Below are positions 45,986 through 54,851 of a stretch of DNA of 64,000 bases, one piece after another. The translations under genes were made by a program, and so were the position numbers. Position 1 is the first letter of the stretch. Every line of letters starts with the position of its first letter. The stretch is from Rhizobium sp. Pop5. Lineage in GTDB: Bacteria > Pseudomonadota > Alphaproteobacteria > Rhizobiales > Rhizobiaceae. The notes below the pieces were generated by a model that was not told where the DNA came from, did not search any database, and saw nothing but the letters and a program-made list of their open reading frames with translations. The stretch spans positions 2,418,001 to 2,482,000 of the forward strand of contig NZ_CP099399.1 of assembly GCF_024721175.1 (NCBI RefSeq). The letters run 5' to 3'.

Positions 45986-46384
45986 ATGCCGGACGCGGTG
46001 AAGCCGTCAGATTTTTTGATAAATACCCATTGCGGAAGCAGCTACATCGATTATCTCGCCCGCGTCTCGGAAGGTAAGACCGGGAAGCCAGCGGACAAGC
46101 AACAACTCCTCCGAGAATGCCTGGTGCAAGAGAACGCATGGGCAGAAGAGGTTCGAGCCGAGCAGTTCCACGACCGTGTCGTCGCGGGCGGCATCGCAGC
46201 AGCGGTTTTAGTCCTGCTCGTGATTCTGGTGATCTTTAGGAAGCCGATACGCTTCGCTCTGGAATCGCTCTTCGTGTCGTTGACGGTTGCGGTAATAAAA
46301 AGCCTAAGAAAGCTGCGGGCCTATTGCAAAAGCATCGCGCACAGAGTGCGGGAAGAAGCCGGCAAGACAACGGACATGCGCTGA
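45986..46384 (+). CDS. Hypothetical protein with a single membrane helix
   Basis: A 132-residue protein with no recognised family. One strong hydrophobic helix (VVAGGIAAAVLVLLVILVIF, about residues 66-86) sits between an acidic N-terminal half and a basic C-terminal half. An in-frame TTG at 45980 is 4 bases after GGGAG, ATG 45986 is 10 bases after; the latter is used. Codon use is less GC-biased than its neighbours, a possible sign of recent acquisition or low constraint. Confidence 0.45.
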   Translation: MPDAVKPSDFLINTHCGSSYIDYLARVSEGKTGKPADKQQLLRECLVQENAWAEEVRAEQFHDRVVAGGIAAAVLVLLVILVIFRKPIRFALESLFVSLTVAVIKSLRKLRAYCKSIAHRVREEAGKTTDMR

Positions 46385-46450
46385 AACACTGATGCATCGG
46401 CGCCCACTGCTTCGCCGATGCCGCGATGAAAATCCACCCCGCACGCCCTC

Positions 46451-46939
46451 TTAGCCGGCGCGCTTCAGCACCCATTCAAACGTCTCCCGCCAGACATCGG
46501 GCGGAACCTCTTCCGACAAGGTGCCGACGAGATCGGAAAGCCGCACGCGCCTCAGCGTCTCCCGCCAGGCCTCGTCGGCTTCCCACATGATTCGGGCGAC
46601 CGCGCAGGGCTTGCTGTCGCAATAGCCGGCCGGCCGGCACGGATTGTTCTCGCGAATGTTAGTGCAGGTGAAGCTGCGCGCCTTGCCCTCGACCGCCTCG
46701 ACGATGTCGAGGAAATTGATTTCGGACGGGGGCCTCGCCAGCCTGTAGCCGCCGCTCGGGCCGAGCGTGGTATCGACGAGCGACGCCTGCGACAGGCTCT
46801 GCAGCGCCTTGGAGAGATATTCCTTCGGCAGACCATGAAGCTCCGCGAGCGCCTTGGTGGAGAGATACCTGCCCGTAGGCAGGCCCGCGAGAATGGCGCA
46901 GCAATGCAGCGCCCACTCGACCTGGCTTTTCAGGATCAT
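46451..46939 (-). CDS. Rrf2 family transcriptional regulator
   Basis: A 162-residue Rrf2 protein. The HTH has YLSTKALAELHGLPKEYLSKALQSL and the GPSGGYRLARP wing. Cys92, Cys101, Cys107 and Cys112 form an Fe-S-type cluster region (FTCTN...NPCRP...YCDSKPC), consistent with redox, nitric oxide or iron sensing, but it is not RirA or IscR by its spacing. A perfect dyad lies upstream of its start. Confidence 0.86.
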   Translation of the reverse strand: MILKSQVEWALHCCAILAGLPTGRYLSTKALAELHGLPKEYLSKALQSLSQASLVDTTLGPSGGYRLARPPSEINFLDIVEAVEGKARSFTCTNIRENNPCRPAGYCDSKPCAVARIMWEADEAWRETLRRVRLSDLVGTLSEEVPPDVWRETFEWVLKRAG

Positions 46940-46978
46940 TCAGCAACTCGTCATGGCTGGCTCGGCGAATAGAATTAA

Positions 46979-46993
46979 GGATATATGATATCC
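46979..46993. promoter_or_regulatory. GGATAT-ATG-ATATCC palindrome upstream of Rrf2 gene
   Basis: Perfect 6-bp arms 46979-46984 and 46988-46993, 39 bases before the Rrf2 start. Candidate Rrf2 self-operator. Confidence 0.4.
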
Positions 46994-47063
46994 GCAAAGC
47001 GGCATGATGTAAATGATCTGCAAAAGCAACCTGTTAACGTACCGGCAAGGTTGATGCGGCCCG

Positions 47064-47603
47064 CTACGCCTCGGTCTCGCCTCCGCTCGGCCTCGGCTCC
47101 CCTTCGATGCCAGCGATCAGCTTGCGCAGCAAGGCCGCCAGCGTCGCGCGCTCCTTCGCGTCAAGCCCCTGCAGAAAGGAGGATTCGCTTGCCATATCGG
47201 TGCGGAAGGCCGTTTCGGCAAGCGCCGCGCCGGCTTCGGTCAGAGCCACCTGCACGCTTCGCCCGTCATGTGGCGATTTCTCCCGGCGGATCAGACCCGC
47301 CTTCTCCAACCGATCTAGCCTGTGGGTCAGGCCGCCCGAAGAGATCATCAGCGCGGCATACATGTCGGTCGGCGTCAGCCGATAAGGAGGTCCGGACCGG
47401 CGAAGCGTGGCGATGACGTCGAACTCGCCGCGGTCGAGCCCGAAATCGGCGAAGGTCGCCTCGATGCTGGGGCGCACGAGGTTCGACAGCCGATAGGCAC
47501 GGCCGAGGATAGCCATGGGCTCCGTATCGAGATCGGGCAGCTCGCGCGCCCACTGGCGCCGCAGCCGATCAACATGGTCCTCTTTTGCGATTCCGTCCGT
47601 CAT
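47064..47603 (-). CDS. MarR family transcriptional regulator
   Basis: A 179-residue MarR protein: FGLDRGEFDVIATLRRSGPPYRLTPTDMYAALMISSGGLTHRLDRLEKAGLIRREKS. It is divergent from cupin and VOC genes, with two 18-bp dyads in between, so it likely represses that operon and itself. Ligand unknown. Confidence 0.9.
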   Translation of the reverse strand: MTDGIAKEDHVDRLRRQWARELPDLDTEPMAILGRAYRLSNLVRPSIEATFADFGLDRGEFDVIATLRRSGPPYRLTPTDMYAALMISSGGLTHRLDRLEKAGLIRREKSPHDGRSVQVALTEAGAALAETAFRTDMASESSFLQGLDAKERATLAALLRKLIAGIEGEPRPSGGETEA

Positions 47604-47667
47604 TTTGCCTCACGCCCCGGTGACAGCGCCGATACATACACTTTCCATGACAGACGAGCCACGAAAA

Positions 47668-47715
47668 TATCTTGACGAGAAGATAGTTTTGGGAATATAT
47701 CTTCTCGCGAAGATA
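47668..47715. promoter_or_regulatory. Twin TATCTT-n6-AAGATA operators
   Basis: Two dyads: 47668-47685 (TATCTTGACGAGAAGATA) and 47698-47715 (TATCTTCTCGCGAAGATA). Both have perfect arms and their starts are exactly 30 bases apart, about three helical turns, so MarR dimers could bind on the same face. They lie in the divergent promoter region. Confidence 0.75.
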
Positions 47716-47744
47716 ATTTCAGGACGACATGCTGGAGGCACATG

Positions 47745-48080
47745 ATGTTCAAGATTCTTCGCCACCAGGAGCCGCAGCCGGGCCAGAGCCGTACGGTCCA
47801 TTTCGAGGGCCGCGACCATGGCGGCGCCATATCTCTCTTCATTGTCGACAACGAGCCGGGCCAGGGGCCGGATCTGCATGTCCACCCCTATTCGGAAACA
47901 TGGGCCGTGAGGCGGGGCGAAGCGGAATTCACCGTTGATAACGTCAAGACCCGCGCCTTTTCAGGCGACATTGTCGTCGTGCCTGCCAACACGCCCCACC
48001 GCTTCGAGAATATCGGCACGGGACGGCTCGAAATCATCTGCATTCATGCCAGCGATACGATCGTGCAGGAATTCCTGTGA
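47745..48080 (+). CDS. Cupin domain protein
   Basis: A 111-residue single cupin: DLHVHPYSETWAVRRGEAEF with the metal-binding HxH...E, then ANTPHRFENIG. Function unknown. The second of two adjacent ATGs (47745) is six bases after GGAGG. First gene of the operon controlled by the MarR protein. Confidence 0.82.
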   Translation: MFKILRHQEPQPGQSRTVHFEGRDHGGAISLFIVDNEPGQGPDLHVHPYSETWAVRRGEAEFTVDNVKTRAFSGDIVVVPANTPHRFENIGTGRLEIICIHASDTIVQEFL

Positions 48081-48122
48081 GCGCAGCCGAACGCCCAGAC
48101 AATGGAAGAGGAGACGACAGCA

Positions 48123-48536
48123 ATGCCGAAGATGATCTTCGTGAACCTGCCGGTGAAAGACCTTGGCGCCGCGACCCGCTTCTATGAAGCGATCGGCTGC
48201 AGCAAGAATGAACAGTTCAGCGATCACCAGGCCTCGAGCATGGTCTGGTCCGACACCATCTTCCTTCACCTGCTGACCCGCGATTTCTTCGCGACCTTCA
48301 CGCCGAAGCCCGTCGCCGAGGCGCAGAAGGCGAGCGAGGTGCTGATCGCTCTGACGATGGAGAGCCGCCACGAGGTGGATGCGATCGTCGAAGCGGCGGC
48401 CGGAGCCGGCGGCAAGGCCGATCCGCGCCCGCCGACGGATATGGGCTGGCTCTACAACCGCGCCTTCGAAGACCCGGACGGGCATATATTCGAAGCGCTC
48501 TTTGCCGACATGGCGGCCGCCGCTTCGGCGCAATAG
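48123..48536 (+). CDS. VOC family (glyoxalase/bleomycin-resistance-like) protein
   Basis: A 137-residue protein of two beta-alpha-beta3 units: MIFVNLPVKDLGAATRFYEAIG at the start, FEDPDGHIFEALF at the end (metal ligand Glu). Resembles 'lactoylglutathione lyase-like' VOC proteins; the substrate is unknown. AGGAG precedes the ATG by ten bases. It follows the cupin gene. Confidence 0.82.
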   Translation: MPKMIFVNLPVKDLGAATRFYEAIGCSKNEQFSDHQASSMVWSDTIFLHLLTRDFFATFTPKPVAEAQKASEVLIALTMESRHEVDAIVEAAAGAGGKADPRPPTDMGWLYNRAFEDPDGHIFEALFADMAAAASAQ

Positions 48537-48601
48537 GACGAAGCGCATGATGCGCGGGCAAGGCGGTTCAACCTGCCTGCCCGCCAAAACTTTTCAGCAT
48601 C

Positions 48602-48632
48602 GGGAATAAAACCGCCTCGGCCCGTGTCTCAT
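48602..48632 (+). promoter_or_regulatory. Candidate ECF sigma promoter
   Basis: GGGAATAAAA (48602-48611) and CGTGTCTCAT (48623-48632), 11-base spacer, 44 bases before the exported-protein start. The two-block shape suits ECF sigma factors and the downstream operon encodes one. Assignment is inferential. Confidence 0.35.
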
Positions 48633-48676
48633 GGGAGGTATCGCAGGATTGCGTGCCCAACCTGAGGAGACACATC

Positions 48677-49057
48677 ATGAAGTCCGTGAAATTCCTGTCC
48701 GTCGTGGCGGCTGGCGCACTTGCCGCGACCGCTGTTTTTGCCGCAGCTCCTGTCAACACGGTCGATTCCACCAAAGGCAAGGTTCTTGCCGGCGAAAACG
48801 GCATGACCCTCTATACCTTCAAGAAGGATGCCAAAGGCGTTTCCAACTGCAACGGCGATTGCGCCAAGAACTGGCCGCCGCTGATGGCGGCTGGCGACGC
48901 CAAGGCCGATGGTGCATATTCGGTGATCGATCGCAAGGATGGCACGAAGCAATGGGCCAAGGACGGCATGCCGCTCTATTACTTTGTCAAGGACAAGAAG
49001 ATGGGCGACATCACCGGCGATGGCGTCGGTGGCAACTGGGAACTCGTCAAGCCCTGA
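48677..49057 (+). CDS. COG4315-like exported protein
   Basis: A 126-residue protein with a signal peptide (VAAGALAATAVFA) and two repeats of a motif ending MTLYTFKKD/MPLYYFVKD with CNGDCAKNWPPL, typical of COG4315 'lipoprotein with Yx(FWY)xxD motif'. In rhizobia these are often co-encoded with an ECF sigma/anti-sigma pair, as here. GAGGAGA precedes ATG. Function unknown. Confidence 0.84.
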   Translation: MKSVKFLSVVAAGALAATAVFAAAPVNTVDSTKGKVLAGENGMTLYTFKKDAKGVSNCNGDCAKNWPPLMAAGDAKADGAYSVIDRKDGTKQWAKDGMPLYYFVKDKKMGDITGDGVGGNWELVKP

Positions 49058-49073
49058 TCACAAGAGAACAGGC

Positions 49074-49589
49074 GTGAAGACACCCGCACCCGAAACCTTC
49101 GAGGGCCAGATCCTGGCCCTCCTGCCGTCGCTCAGGCGCTACTCGCGCAGCCTGACGCGCTCGGATGCCGATGGCGAGGATCTGCTGCAGGATTGCGTCG
49201 AGAAGATCCTGACGCGCCGCGGCCAATGGCGCGGCCTCAACCTGCGCGGCTGGGTCCTGACCATCATGACCAATCTCTACCGCAACGGCCGGCGCGGCAG
49301 GACGCGCGACAGCCTGGTCGAACTCGACGCCGCCGAAGACATGGCGGCACCCGAACCGCCGGCCGATCCGCTGGAGCGCGCCCGTCTCAACGATGCGCTG
49401 AACAGCCTTTCGGAGGAGCACCGCGCCGTGCTGATGCTGGTCGTCATCGAGGGATACACCTATAGCGAGGTCGCCGACGCTCTCGATATCCCGATCGGCA
49501 CGGTCATGTCCCGCCTGTCGCGCGCCCGCCGGCGTGTGGCCGAACACCTGAAGGCCGACAACATCATTACGCTTCGGAGACCGAAATGA
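49074..49589 (+). CDS. ECF sigma factor
   Basis: A 171-residue RNA polymerase sigma factor of the ECF class. Region 2 (~residues 18-80) has DADGEDLLQDCVEKILTRR and NLRGWVLTIMTNLYRNGRR; region 4 (~110-160) LSEEHRAVLMLVVIEGYTYSEVADALDIPIGTVMSRLSRARRR. GTG 49074 starts it; long upstream frame is noise. It overlaps the anti-sigma gene by four bases (ATGA). Probably autoregulated with the exported-protein gene. Confidence 0.88.
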   Translation: MKTPAPETFEGQILALLPSLRRYSRSLTRSDADGEDLLQDCVEKILTRRGQWRGLNLRGWVLTIMTNLYRNGRRGRTRDSLVELDAAEDMAAPEPPADPLERARLNDALNSLSEEHRAVLMLVVIEGYTYSEVADALDIPIGTVMSRLSRARRRVAEHLKADNIITLRRPK

Positions 49590-50368
49590 ACGAGACCAAT
49601 CCGATCGTCACCGAAGCCGATCTTCACGCTTATGCCGACGGCCAGATGCCGCAAGCCGCGCGCGCCCACATCGAGGCTTACCTTGCCGACAATCCGGACG
49701 AAGCGGCGATGATTGCCGAATGGCAGGGCCAGAATGGGGCGATCCGCTCACTGTTTGCAGACTACGAGAAGGCCAGGGAGACCGATCCCCTGCTTCTGGC
49801 ACCCCCGCGTACCGCCTCGCCGGGAGCCAAACGCTGGGCGGCCGCCGCCGCGGCTCTCCTCGTCTTCGCGTTCGGCGCCGTCAGCGGTCATTATGGCCCG
49901 GCCCTTCTGGAAAAGCCGGACCTGCAGCTTGCCGGCTCCGAAACCCTGCCGAAACAGGCCGAGACCGCCTTCACGATCTATGCCGCCGAGGTTCGCCACC
50001 CCGTCGAGGTCTTTGCCGATGAGGAGGCGCATCTCGCCACCTGGCTCGGCAAGCGCCTGGCGATCGAAAACCTCAAGATCCCGAACCTGCAGCAACTCGG
50101 CTTCAAGCTGGTCGGCGGCCGCCTGCTGCCGGTCGACGGCAAGCCGGGGGCGATGTTCATGTACGAGAACCAGGCCGGCGAGCGCCTGACCGTCATGGTC
50201 GGCCGCAACAGGGAAAACCGCACCACGAGCTTCCGCTTTGCCTCCTCAGGCAATCTCGAAACCTTCTACTGGATCGACGGCGAACTCGGCTACGCCGTCA
50301 CCGGCGAAATCTCGCGCGAGACGCTGCGCGCAGTGGCCGAGGAGTGCTACAGGCAGTTCCCGTCGTAA
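49586..50368 (+). CDS. Anti-sigma factor (ChrR/FecR-like membrane type)
   Basis: A 260-residue anti-sigma. The N-terminus has LHAYADGQMPQAARAHIEAYLADNP, the segment that binds sigma; a helix (residues ~80-98) crosses the membrane, and a periplasmic domain follows. The HxxxCxxC zinc motif of ZAS anti-sigmas is absent. Couples envelope signals to the upstream ECF sigma. Confidence 0.84.
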   Translation: MNETNPIVTEADLHAYADGQMPQAARAHIEAYLADNPDEAAMIAEWQGQNGAIRSLFADYEKARETDPLLLAPPRTASPGAKRWAAAAAALLVFAFGAVSGHYGPALLEKPDLQLAGSETLPKQAETAFTIYAAEVRHPVEVFADEEAHLATWLGKRLAIENLKIPNLQQLGFKLVGGRLLPVDGKPGAMFMYENQAGERLTVMVGRNRENRTTSFRFASSGNLETFYWIDGELGYAVTGEISRETLRAVAEECYRQFPS

Positions 50369-50371
50369 GGG

Positions 50372-50737
50372 TCAGCGCAGCGGATCGTTGGCAAGTTCGA
50401 TCGGCCGCCCATGCGGCGTTGCCTCCGCTGCCCGCTGCCAGCTTTTCTGCAGGTCGAGGATGGCGCCTGCATCGGCCACGCCGCGGCTGACCAATAGCTC
50501 GGAAAGCGCCGCCACCCAGCAGTCGAAATAATCGCTGCCGTCTTCGGCGCGGCCGGGCTGATGCAATTGCCGCGAAAGGGTTTCCGCCCACTCGCCCCAA
50601 GAAAACAGCCCCTTTTCGTGCAGATGCACGGTCATGGCGAAAGCCTCGGCCGCCCAGGGTTCCGGGAAGACGGGATCGCCCTCCGGCGACTTCGGCCGAT
50701 CAGGGGATTGCGAGAGCTGGGAGGGGTTTTCACACAC
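50372..50737 (-). CDS. Nitrile hydratase accessory protein (cobalt activator, beta-homologous)
   Basis: A 121-residue protein matching nitrile hydratase activators (P14K-like, beta-subunit N-terminal homology): PVFPEPWAAEAFAMTVHLHEKGLFSWGEWAETLSRQL and DYFDCWVAALSELLV. It would help load cobalt into the alpha subunit. Start GTG 50737 overlaps the beta-subunit stop by 8 bases; an ATG at 50761 would overlap more. Last gene of the nitrile hydratase operon, and ends three bases after the convergent anti-sigma gene. Confidence 0.82.
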   Translation of the reverse strand: MCENPSQLSQSPDRPKSPEGDPVFPEPWAAEAFAMTVHLHEKGLFSWGEWAETLSRQLHQPGRAEDGSDYFDCWVAALSELLVSRGVADAGAILDLQKSWQRAAEATPHGRPIELANDPLR

Positions 50738-51389
50738 GCTCAAGATAGCTCTCCCACGCATCGATCGAGACCGTCAGCGACGGATCCGCGCCCTCGCCCC
50801 AGATCTCGCCGCCATCGAAGACGACGGTATAGAGCCATTGCGGGTTCTCGCCTTTGCCATGCGCGTTATCATCAGGAAAGACGAAAGATCCCTGCACCGC
50901 TTCGACCACACCCACCTTGGCGCGCGCATAACGCGGCAGCCGCGTATGGGTCGCCGGGTTGAAATTCTTCGTCTTCACGTGCGCGCCGACCGCAAAGAGC
51001 GGCGCGGTCTCGACGGAACGATCGCAAGGCCCGCCTTTGGCGAGAGCCGCCGCAACCATCTCCGCCTTCAGCACTCGCTTCGGCGTCGTCCCGTCCTGCA
51101 GCTTGTGCCCGGACGAGAGCTCCTCGCGCGTCGCAAAGCCGTGCCGTTCGAGCAATGTCTCCACGCCGCGGATCCAGATCTCGTAATAGCTCGCCGAGAG
51201 ATAATCGGCCGGTGGAATATTCTCGCGCGCATGCCGGCTTTCATCGATCGTCCAGGCACCGAAAGCGCCGCAGGAAAGCGTGATGCCGAGCGCCCGCTTT
51301 TCCCATTCGGCATGGAAATAGGGCTCGTCCTTTTCGGGCGCGACGGGACCGAAACCCATCTGCCCGCCGAGATCGTGCGGTCCGTTCAT
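50730..51389 (-). CDS. nthB: Nitrile hydratase beta subunit
   Basis: A 219-residue beta subunit, starting [16 protein letters not shown], the family signature, and with the C-terminal SH3-like barrel ([29 protein letters not shown]). It forms the active site with alpha. Overlaps nthA by four bases (ATGA) and the accessory gene by eight. Confidence 0.92.
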   Translation of the reverse strand: MNGPHDLGGQMGFGPVAPEKDEPYFHAEWEKRALGITLSCGAFGAWTIDESRHARENIPPADYLSASYYEIWIRGVETLLERHGFATREELSSGHKLQDGTTPKRVLKAEMVAAALAKGGPCDRSVETAPLFAVGAHVKTKNFNPATHTRLPRYARAKVGVVEAVQGSFVFPDDNAHGKGENPQWLYTVVFDGGEIWGEGADPSLTVSIDAWESYLERV

Positions 51390-52024
51390 GACAGAGCCTC
51401 CGCGCTGCCGGCAACGGCCGTCCCGATCATCGCATCGCGGCTGACAAGCCCGGCAAGCCCGGCCTCGTCCATTCCTTCCGTGCCCGCTGGCCGCTCTGGG
51501 ATTACGAGATAACGCAGCTCCGCCGTCGAATCCCAAACGCGGATCTTCTTCTCCTCTGGCAGCACCAGCCCGAATTCGGCAAGAACGCCGCGGGGATCGA
51601 TGACCGCGCGCGAGCGATACGCCGGCGCCTTGTACCAGACCGGCGGCAGGCCGAGCACCGACCAGGGATAACAGGAGCAGAGCGTGCAGACGACGAGATT
51701 ATGGGTCTCGGCCGTATTGAAGACGGCGCGCATATGCTCGCCCTGCCGGCCGGTAAACCCAAGGCTCGCAATCGCCGCCGTCGCATCGCGCTTCAGCCAG
51801 TCCGCGAACTCCGGATCGTTCCAGGCTTTCGCGACGACACGCGCGCCATTCCGCGGCCCCACCTTCGTTTCATAGGTCTCAACGATCGCATCGATCGCCG
51901 CCGGATCGATCAACCCCTTTTCCGTCAGCAGCGTCTCCAGCGCTTTCACGCGCGCCTGCATGTCGGAGTAATGGTTGTCGTGATCGTGCCCGTGATGATG
52001 GTCATGGTGGTCATGGTCGTGCAA
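51386..52024 (-). CDS. nthA: Cobalt-type nitrile hydratase alpha subunit with His-rich N-terminus
   Basis: A 212-residue alpha subunit that hydrates nitriles to amides. The metal motif is Cys113-T-L-C116-S-C118 in [11 protein letters not shown], which is the cobalt form (the iron form has Ser in place of Thr). The first 18 residues hold ten histidines ([17 protein letters not shown]), probably a metal store or delivery tail. Start is TTG 52024 with GGGAGGAC upstream; no ATG in frame suits. First gene of the nthA-nthB-accessory operon; a nitrilase-free route to amides, with an amidase not in this window. Confidence 0.9.
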   Translation of the reverse strand: MHDHDHHDHHHGHDHDNHYSDMQARVKALETLLTEKGLIDPAAIDAIVETYETKVGPRNGARVVAKAWNDPEFADWLKRDATAAIASLGFTGRQGEHMRAVFNTAETHNLVVCTLCSCYPWSVLGLPPVWYKAPAYRSRAVIDPRGVLAEFGLVLPEEKKIRVWDSTAELRYLVIPERPAGTEGMDEAGLAGLVSRDAMIGTAVAGSAEALS

Positions 52025-52091
52025 GGCAATGTCCTCCCGAAACGCAAATAGGCGACGTCTACTCTTTCTCTGCGGCGGCTGTCTGGATCCC

Positions 52092-52243
52092 CTTCTCCCC
52101 AGCGGGGAGAAGGTGGCGGCAGCCGGATGAGGGGGTGAGCGGCAAGGCCGCGAATGCACTGAGCATAGGCGAAGGCACGATATTTGTCGTGCCGTGCCGC
52201 CCCCTCAACCGCCTGCCGGCACCTTCTCCCCGCTGGGGAGAAG
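52092..52243. repeat. Mosaic palindromic intergenic repeat, second copy
   Basis: Two 21-base mini-hairpins, 52092-52112 and 52223-52243, identical to those at 4.9 kb, in inverted orientation, with GC-rich arms around ATGAGGGGG / CCCCCTC. The two copies share the hairpin units but differ in the core. Fills the 354-base gap between nthA and the SDR-DoxX gene, which otherwise shows no gene. Confidence 0.8.
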
Positions 52244-52378
52244 AGATCTGCGGCAAGACCCCACGCTCCCTCGAAGCATCCAGACAAGCAATGTAAACAT
52301 CGTCTGCGCCTTTTATCACACGCCACGCGCCCGCCAAGCCCTCCTATCCCACTGACGCTTTTCCGCTAATCTCCTGCC

Positions 52379-53650
52379 ATGAACATCCTGATTCTCGGTG
52401 CAACCGGCTTCATAGGCTCCGTCGTCGCGGCCCGGCTCGTGGCCGATGGCCATGTCATCACCGGGCTCGGGCGCAATCCCGGGCGGGCGCGCCTGAAGCA
52501 GCCGGCCATCGACTGGCGCCAGGCCGACCTCTCGCAGATGACAAGGCCCGAGGATTGGGAGGATCTACTCAAGGACCAGCATGCCGTCATCAATTGTGCC
52601 GGCGCCCTGCAGGACGGTTTGTCGGACGATCTGGCGGCCACGCAGACGGATGCTATGCTGGCGCTCTATGCCGCCGCAGAACGCTCGCGCGCTCTGATCG
52701 TGCAGATATCCGCAAGGACGGCCGGGCCGGCCGGCGATCTGCCCTTCCTCGCCACCAAGCGGCGGGCCGACGAGGCGCTGGCGGCAAGCAGCCTGCCTCA
52801 CCTCATCCTGCGCCCTGCCCTCGTTCTCGGCCGCAATGCCCATGGCGGCCCGTCGCTCATCCGGGCGCTTGCCGCTTGTCCCCTGGCACTGCCGCTCGTA
52901 CATGCCGAAAACCCGGTCGAAACGCTTTCCGTGGACGATGTGGCGGAGGCCGTGTCGCGGGCGGTCGCGGGAGATCTCCGCGGTGATCGCGTTCTCGCCG
53001 CCGAAGAGGCGCTGACGCTCGCCGATCTCGTGCGCCTGCACCGGCAATGGCTGGGCCTTCCACCCGCCCGCGTGATCGCCTTTGCTCCCTGGCTTGCGAA
53101 GCCGGTGACCTGGCTCGCCGATCTAGCGGGCCTGCTCGGCTGGCGTTCGCCGCTGCGCTCGACAGCGATGACGGTCATGTCGGAAGGCATCAGAAGCGCG
53201 AAAGCCGGAAACGGCCTCGCCGGGACATCCGCGGCAGCAGTGCTCGCAGCCAATCCCGCCGGCGTGCAGGATCTCTGGTTTGCCCGCCTCTATCTCCTGA
53301 AGCCGCTCTTCATATCGGGCCTCTCGGCCTTCTGGCTGCTCTCCGGCTTTATCCCGCTGCTGGCGCTGGAGAAGACCTCCGCTCACTTCCTGCCCTTCAT
53401 GCCCGAGGCGGCGGCGACGGCACTGACGCTTGCGACCTGCCTCATCGACATCGCGCTCGGCGCGGCCGTCCTTGTCCGCCCGCTGACGAAACGCGCCCTG
53501 CTCGGCATGCTGGCCGTCTCGCTCGCCAATCTCACAGGCGCCACATTGCTCGAACCGGCACTCTGGCTCGATCCGCTCGGCCCTCTCGTCAAGGTGCTGC
53601 CGTCGCTGCTCCTGACGCTCGCCGCTCTCGCCATTCTGGACGAACGCTGA
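52379..53650 (+). CDS. SDR (NmrA-like) fused to DoxX-like membrane domain
   Basis: A 423-residue fusion. Residues ~1-290 are an atypical SDR (ILILGATGFIGSVVAARL); ~300-423 form a DoxX-like four-helix membrane domain (FISGLSAFWLLSGFIPLLALE, and helices to the end). Such fusions occur in rhizobia and pseudomonads; function unknown. Its TGA overlaps the next ATG by one base. Confidence 0.85.
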   Translation: MNILILGATGFIGSVVAARLVADGHVITGLGRNPGRARLKQPAIDWRQADLSQMTRPEDWEDLLKDQHAVINCAGALQDGLSDDLAATQTDAMLALYAAAERSRALIVQISARTAGPAGDLPFLATKRRADEALAASSLPHLILRPALVLGRNAHGGPSLIRALAACPLALPLVHAENPVETLSVDDVAEAVSRAVAGDLRGDRVLAAEEALTLADLVRLHRQWLGLPPARVIAFAPWLAKPVTWLADLAGLLGWRSPLRSTAMTVMSEGIRSAKAGNGLAGTSAAAVLAANPAGVQDLWFARLYLLKPLFISGLSAFWLLSGFIPLLALEKTSAHFLPFMPEAAATALTLATCLIDIALGAAVLVRPLTKRALLGMLAVSLANLTGATLLEPALWLDPLGPLVKVLPSLLLTLAALAILDER

Positions 53651-54126
53651 TGCTTGCCGAATTGCTGCTGCTTGCCCATGTGATCGGCGCGACCGTGCTT
53701 TTCGGCACCGGCGCCGGCATCGCCTTCTTCATGGTGATGGCGCATCGCACGCGCGATCCCATAGTGATCGCCCATGTCGCCGGAACCGTCGTCATCGCCG
53801 ACACGGTCTTCACCGCCACCGCTGCCATTCTCCAGCCCGTCACCGGCTATCTCCTGGCGCGCTCGATCGGCTGGGACCTTTGGGAAGGCTGGATTGCGCT
53901 GTCGCTGCTGCTTTATGTCGTGACCGGCCTGTTCTGGCTGCCGGTCGTCTGGATCCAGATCCGGTTGCGCGATCTCGCCCGCGCCGCAGCAAGCTCGGGA
54001 CAAGCCCTCCCGCCGATCTATATCAGTCTCTATCGCATCTGGTTCGCCTGCGGCTTTCCGGCCTTTTTCGCCGTCGTCGGAATTCTCTGGCTGATGCTGA
54101 CGAAACCGTCTATCGCGCTATTTTAG
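53650..54126 (+). CDS. DUF2269 family membrane protein
   Basis: A 158-residue protein with four hydrophobic segments, family DUF2269 (YebY-like). Starts LAELLLLAHVIGATVLFGTGAGIAFF. Co-translated with the SDR-DoxX gene (TGATG); its last nine bases overlap the convergent LysE gene. Function unknown. Confidence 0.8.
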   Translation: MLAELLLLAHVIGATVLFGTGAGIAFFMVMAHRTRDPIVIAHVAGTVVIADTVFTATAAILQPVTGYLLARSIGWDLWEGWIALSLLLYVVTGLFWLPVVWIQIRLRDLARAAASSGQALPPIYISLYRIWFACGFPAFFAVVGILWLMLTKPSIALF

Positions 54127-54711
54127 CATCGGCCAGAGGCTCGCGACCAAAAGCACGGCCATGCTGATGTTGAACCATTTCAACCGCACCGGATCGGAAA
54201 GCCATTCCCGGAGCGCCGAGCCGAAGCCCGCCCAGGTCGAAACACTCGGTACGTTGACGACCGCGAAAGCCAGGCCGACGATCAGCACGCTCAAGAGATA
54301 GAGCTCGGGATCGGTATAGGTTGCCATCGCCGTGACCGCCATCACCCAGGCCTTCGGATTGACCCACTGGAAGGCGGCGGCCGAGAAAAACGACATCGGC
54401 GCCGCACCGCTATTGCCTTCGCTGAGGGAACGCGAAGAGGCAATCTTCCAGGCGATCCAGACGAGATAGGCGCCGCCGGCGAACTTCAGCACCATATAGA
54501 CCATGGGCATCGTATGCAGCAGCGCCCCGAGCCCGAGGCCGACGCCGATGAGCAGCGAGAAGAAGCCGGCGCCGATCCCGAACATATGCGGGATCGTTCG
54601 GCGAAAGCCGAAATTCACGCCTGAAGCGAAAAGCATCATATTGTTCGGCCCCGGCGTGATCGATGTCGTGAAGGCGAAAAGAAAGAGAGCGAAAAATGTA
54701 TCCAGCGGCAT
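54118..54711 (-). CDS. LysE/RhtB family amino acid exporter
   Basis: A 197-residue LysE-type protein with six hydrophobic segments; the start LFLFAFTTSITPGPNNMMLFASG is the RhtB signature. It exports amino acids or homoserine lactones. Convergent with DUF2269. No adjacent regulator of the LysG type. Confidence 0.86.
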   Translation of the reverse strand: MPLDTFFALFLFAFTTSITPGPNNMMLFASGVNFGFRRTIPHMFGIGAGFFSLLIGVGLGLGALLHTMPMVYMVLKFAGGAYLVWIAWKIASSRSLSEGNSGAAPMSFFSAAAFQWVNPKAWVMAVTAMATYTDPELYLLSVLIVGLAFAVVNVPSVSTWAGFGSALREWLSDPVRLKWFNISMAVLLVASLWPMLK

Positions 54712-54851
54712 GCGACCTCCCGAAGCCGGCTTTTGTCAGGCCCGCTTTTATTTAGGTCAGCATAACTGCCCTAAACTGTTGATGCCATGACATCATTGTC
54801 ACGATGACAGGATTACTTGAAAGATAAGAACGCCGCGCAATCTCCTCCAAA

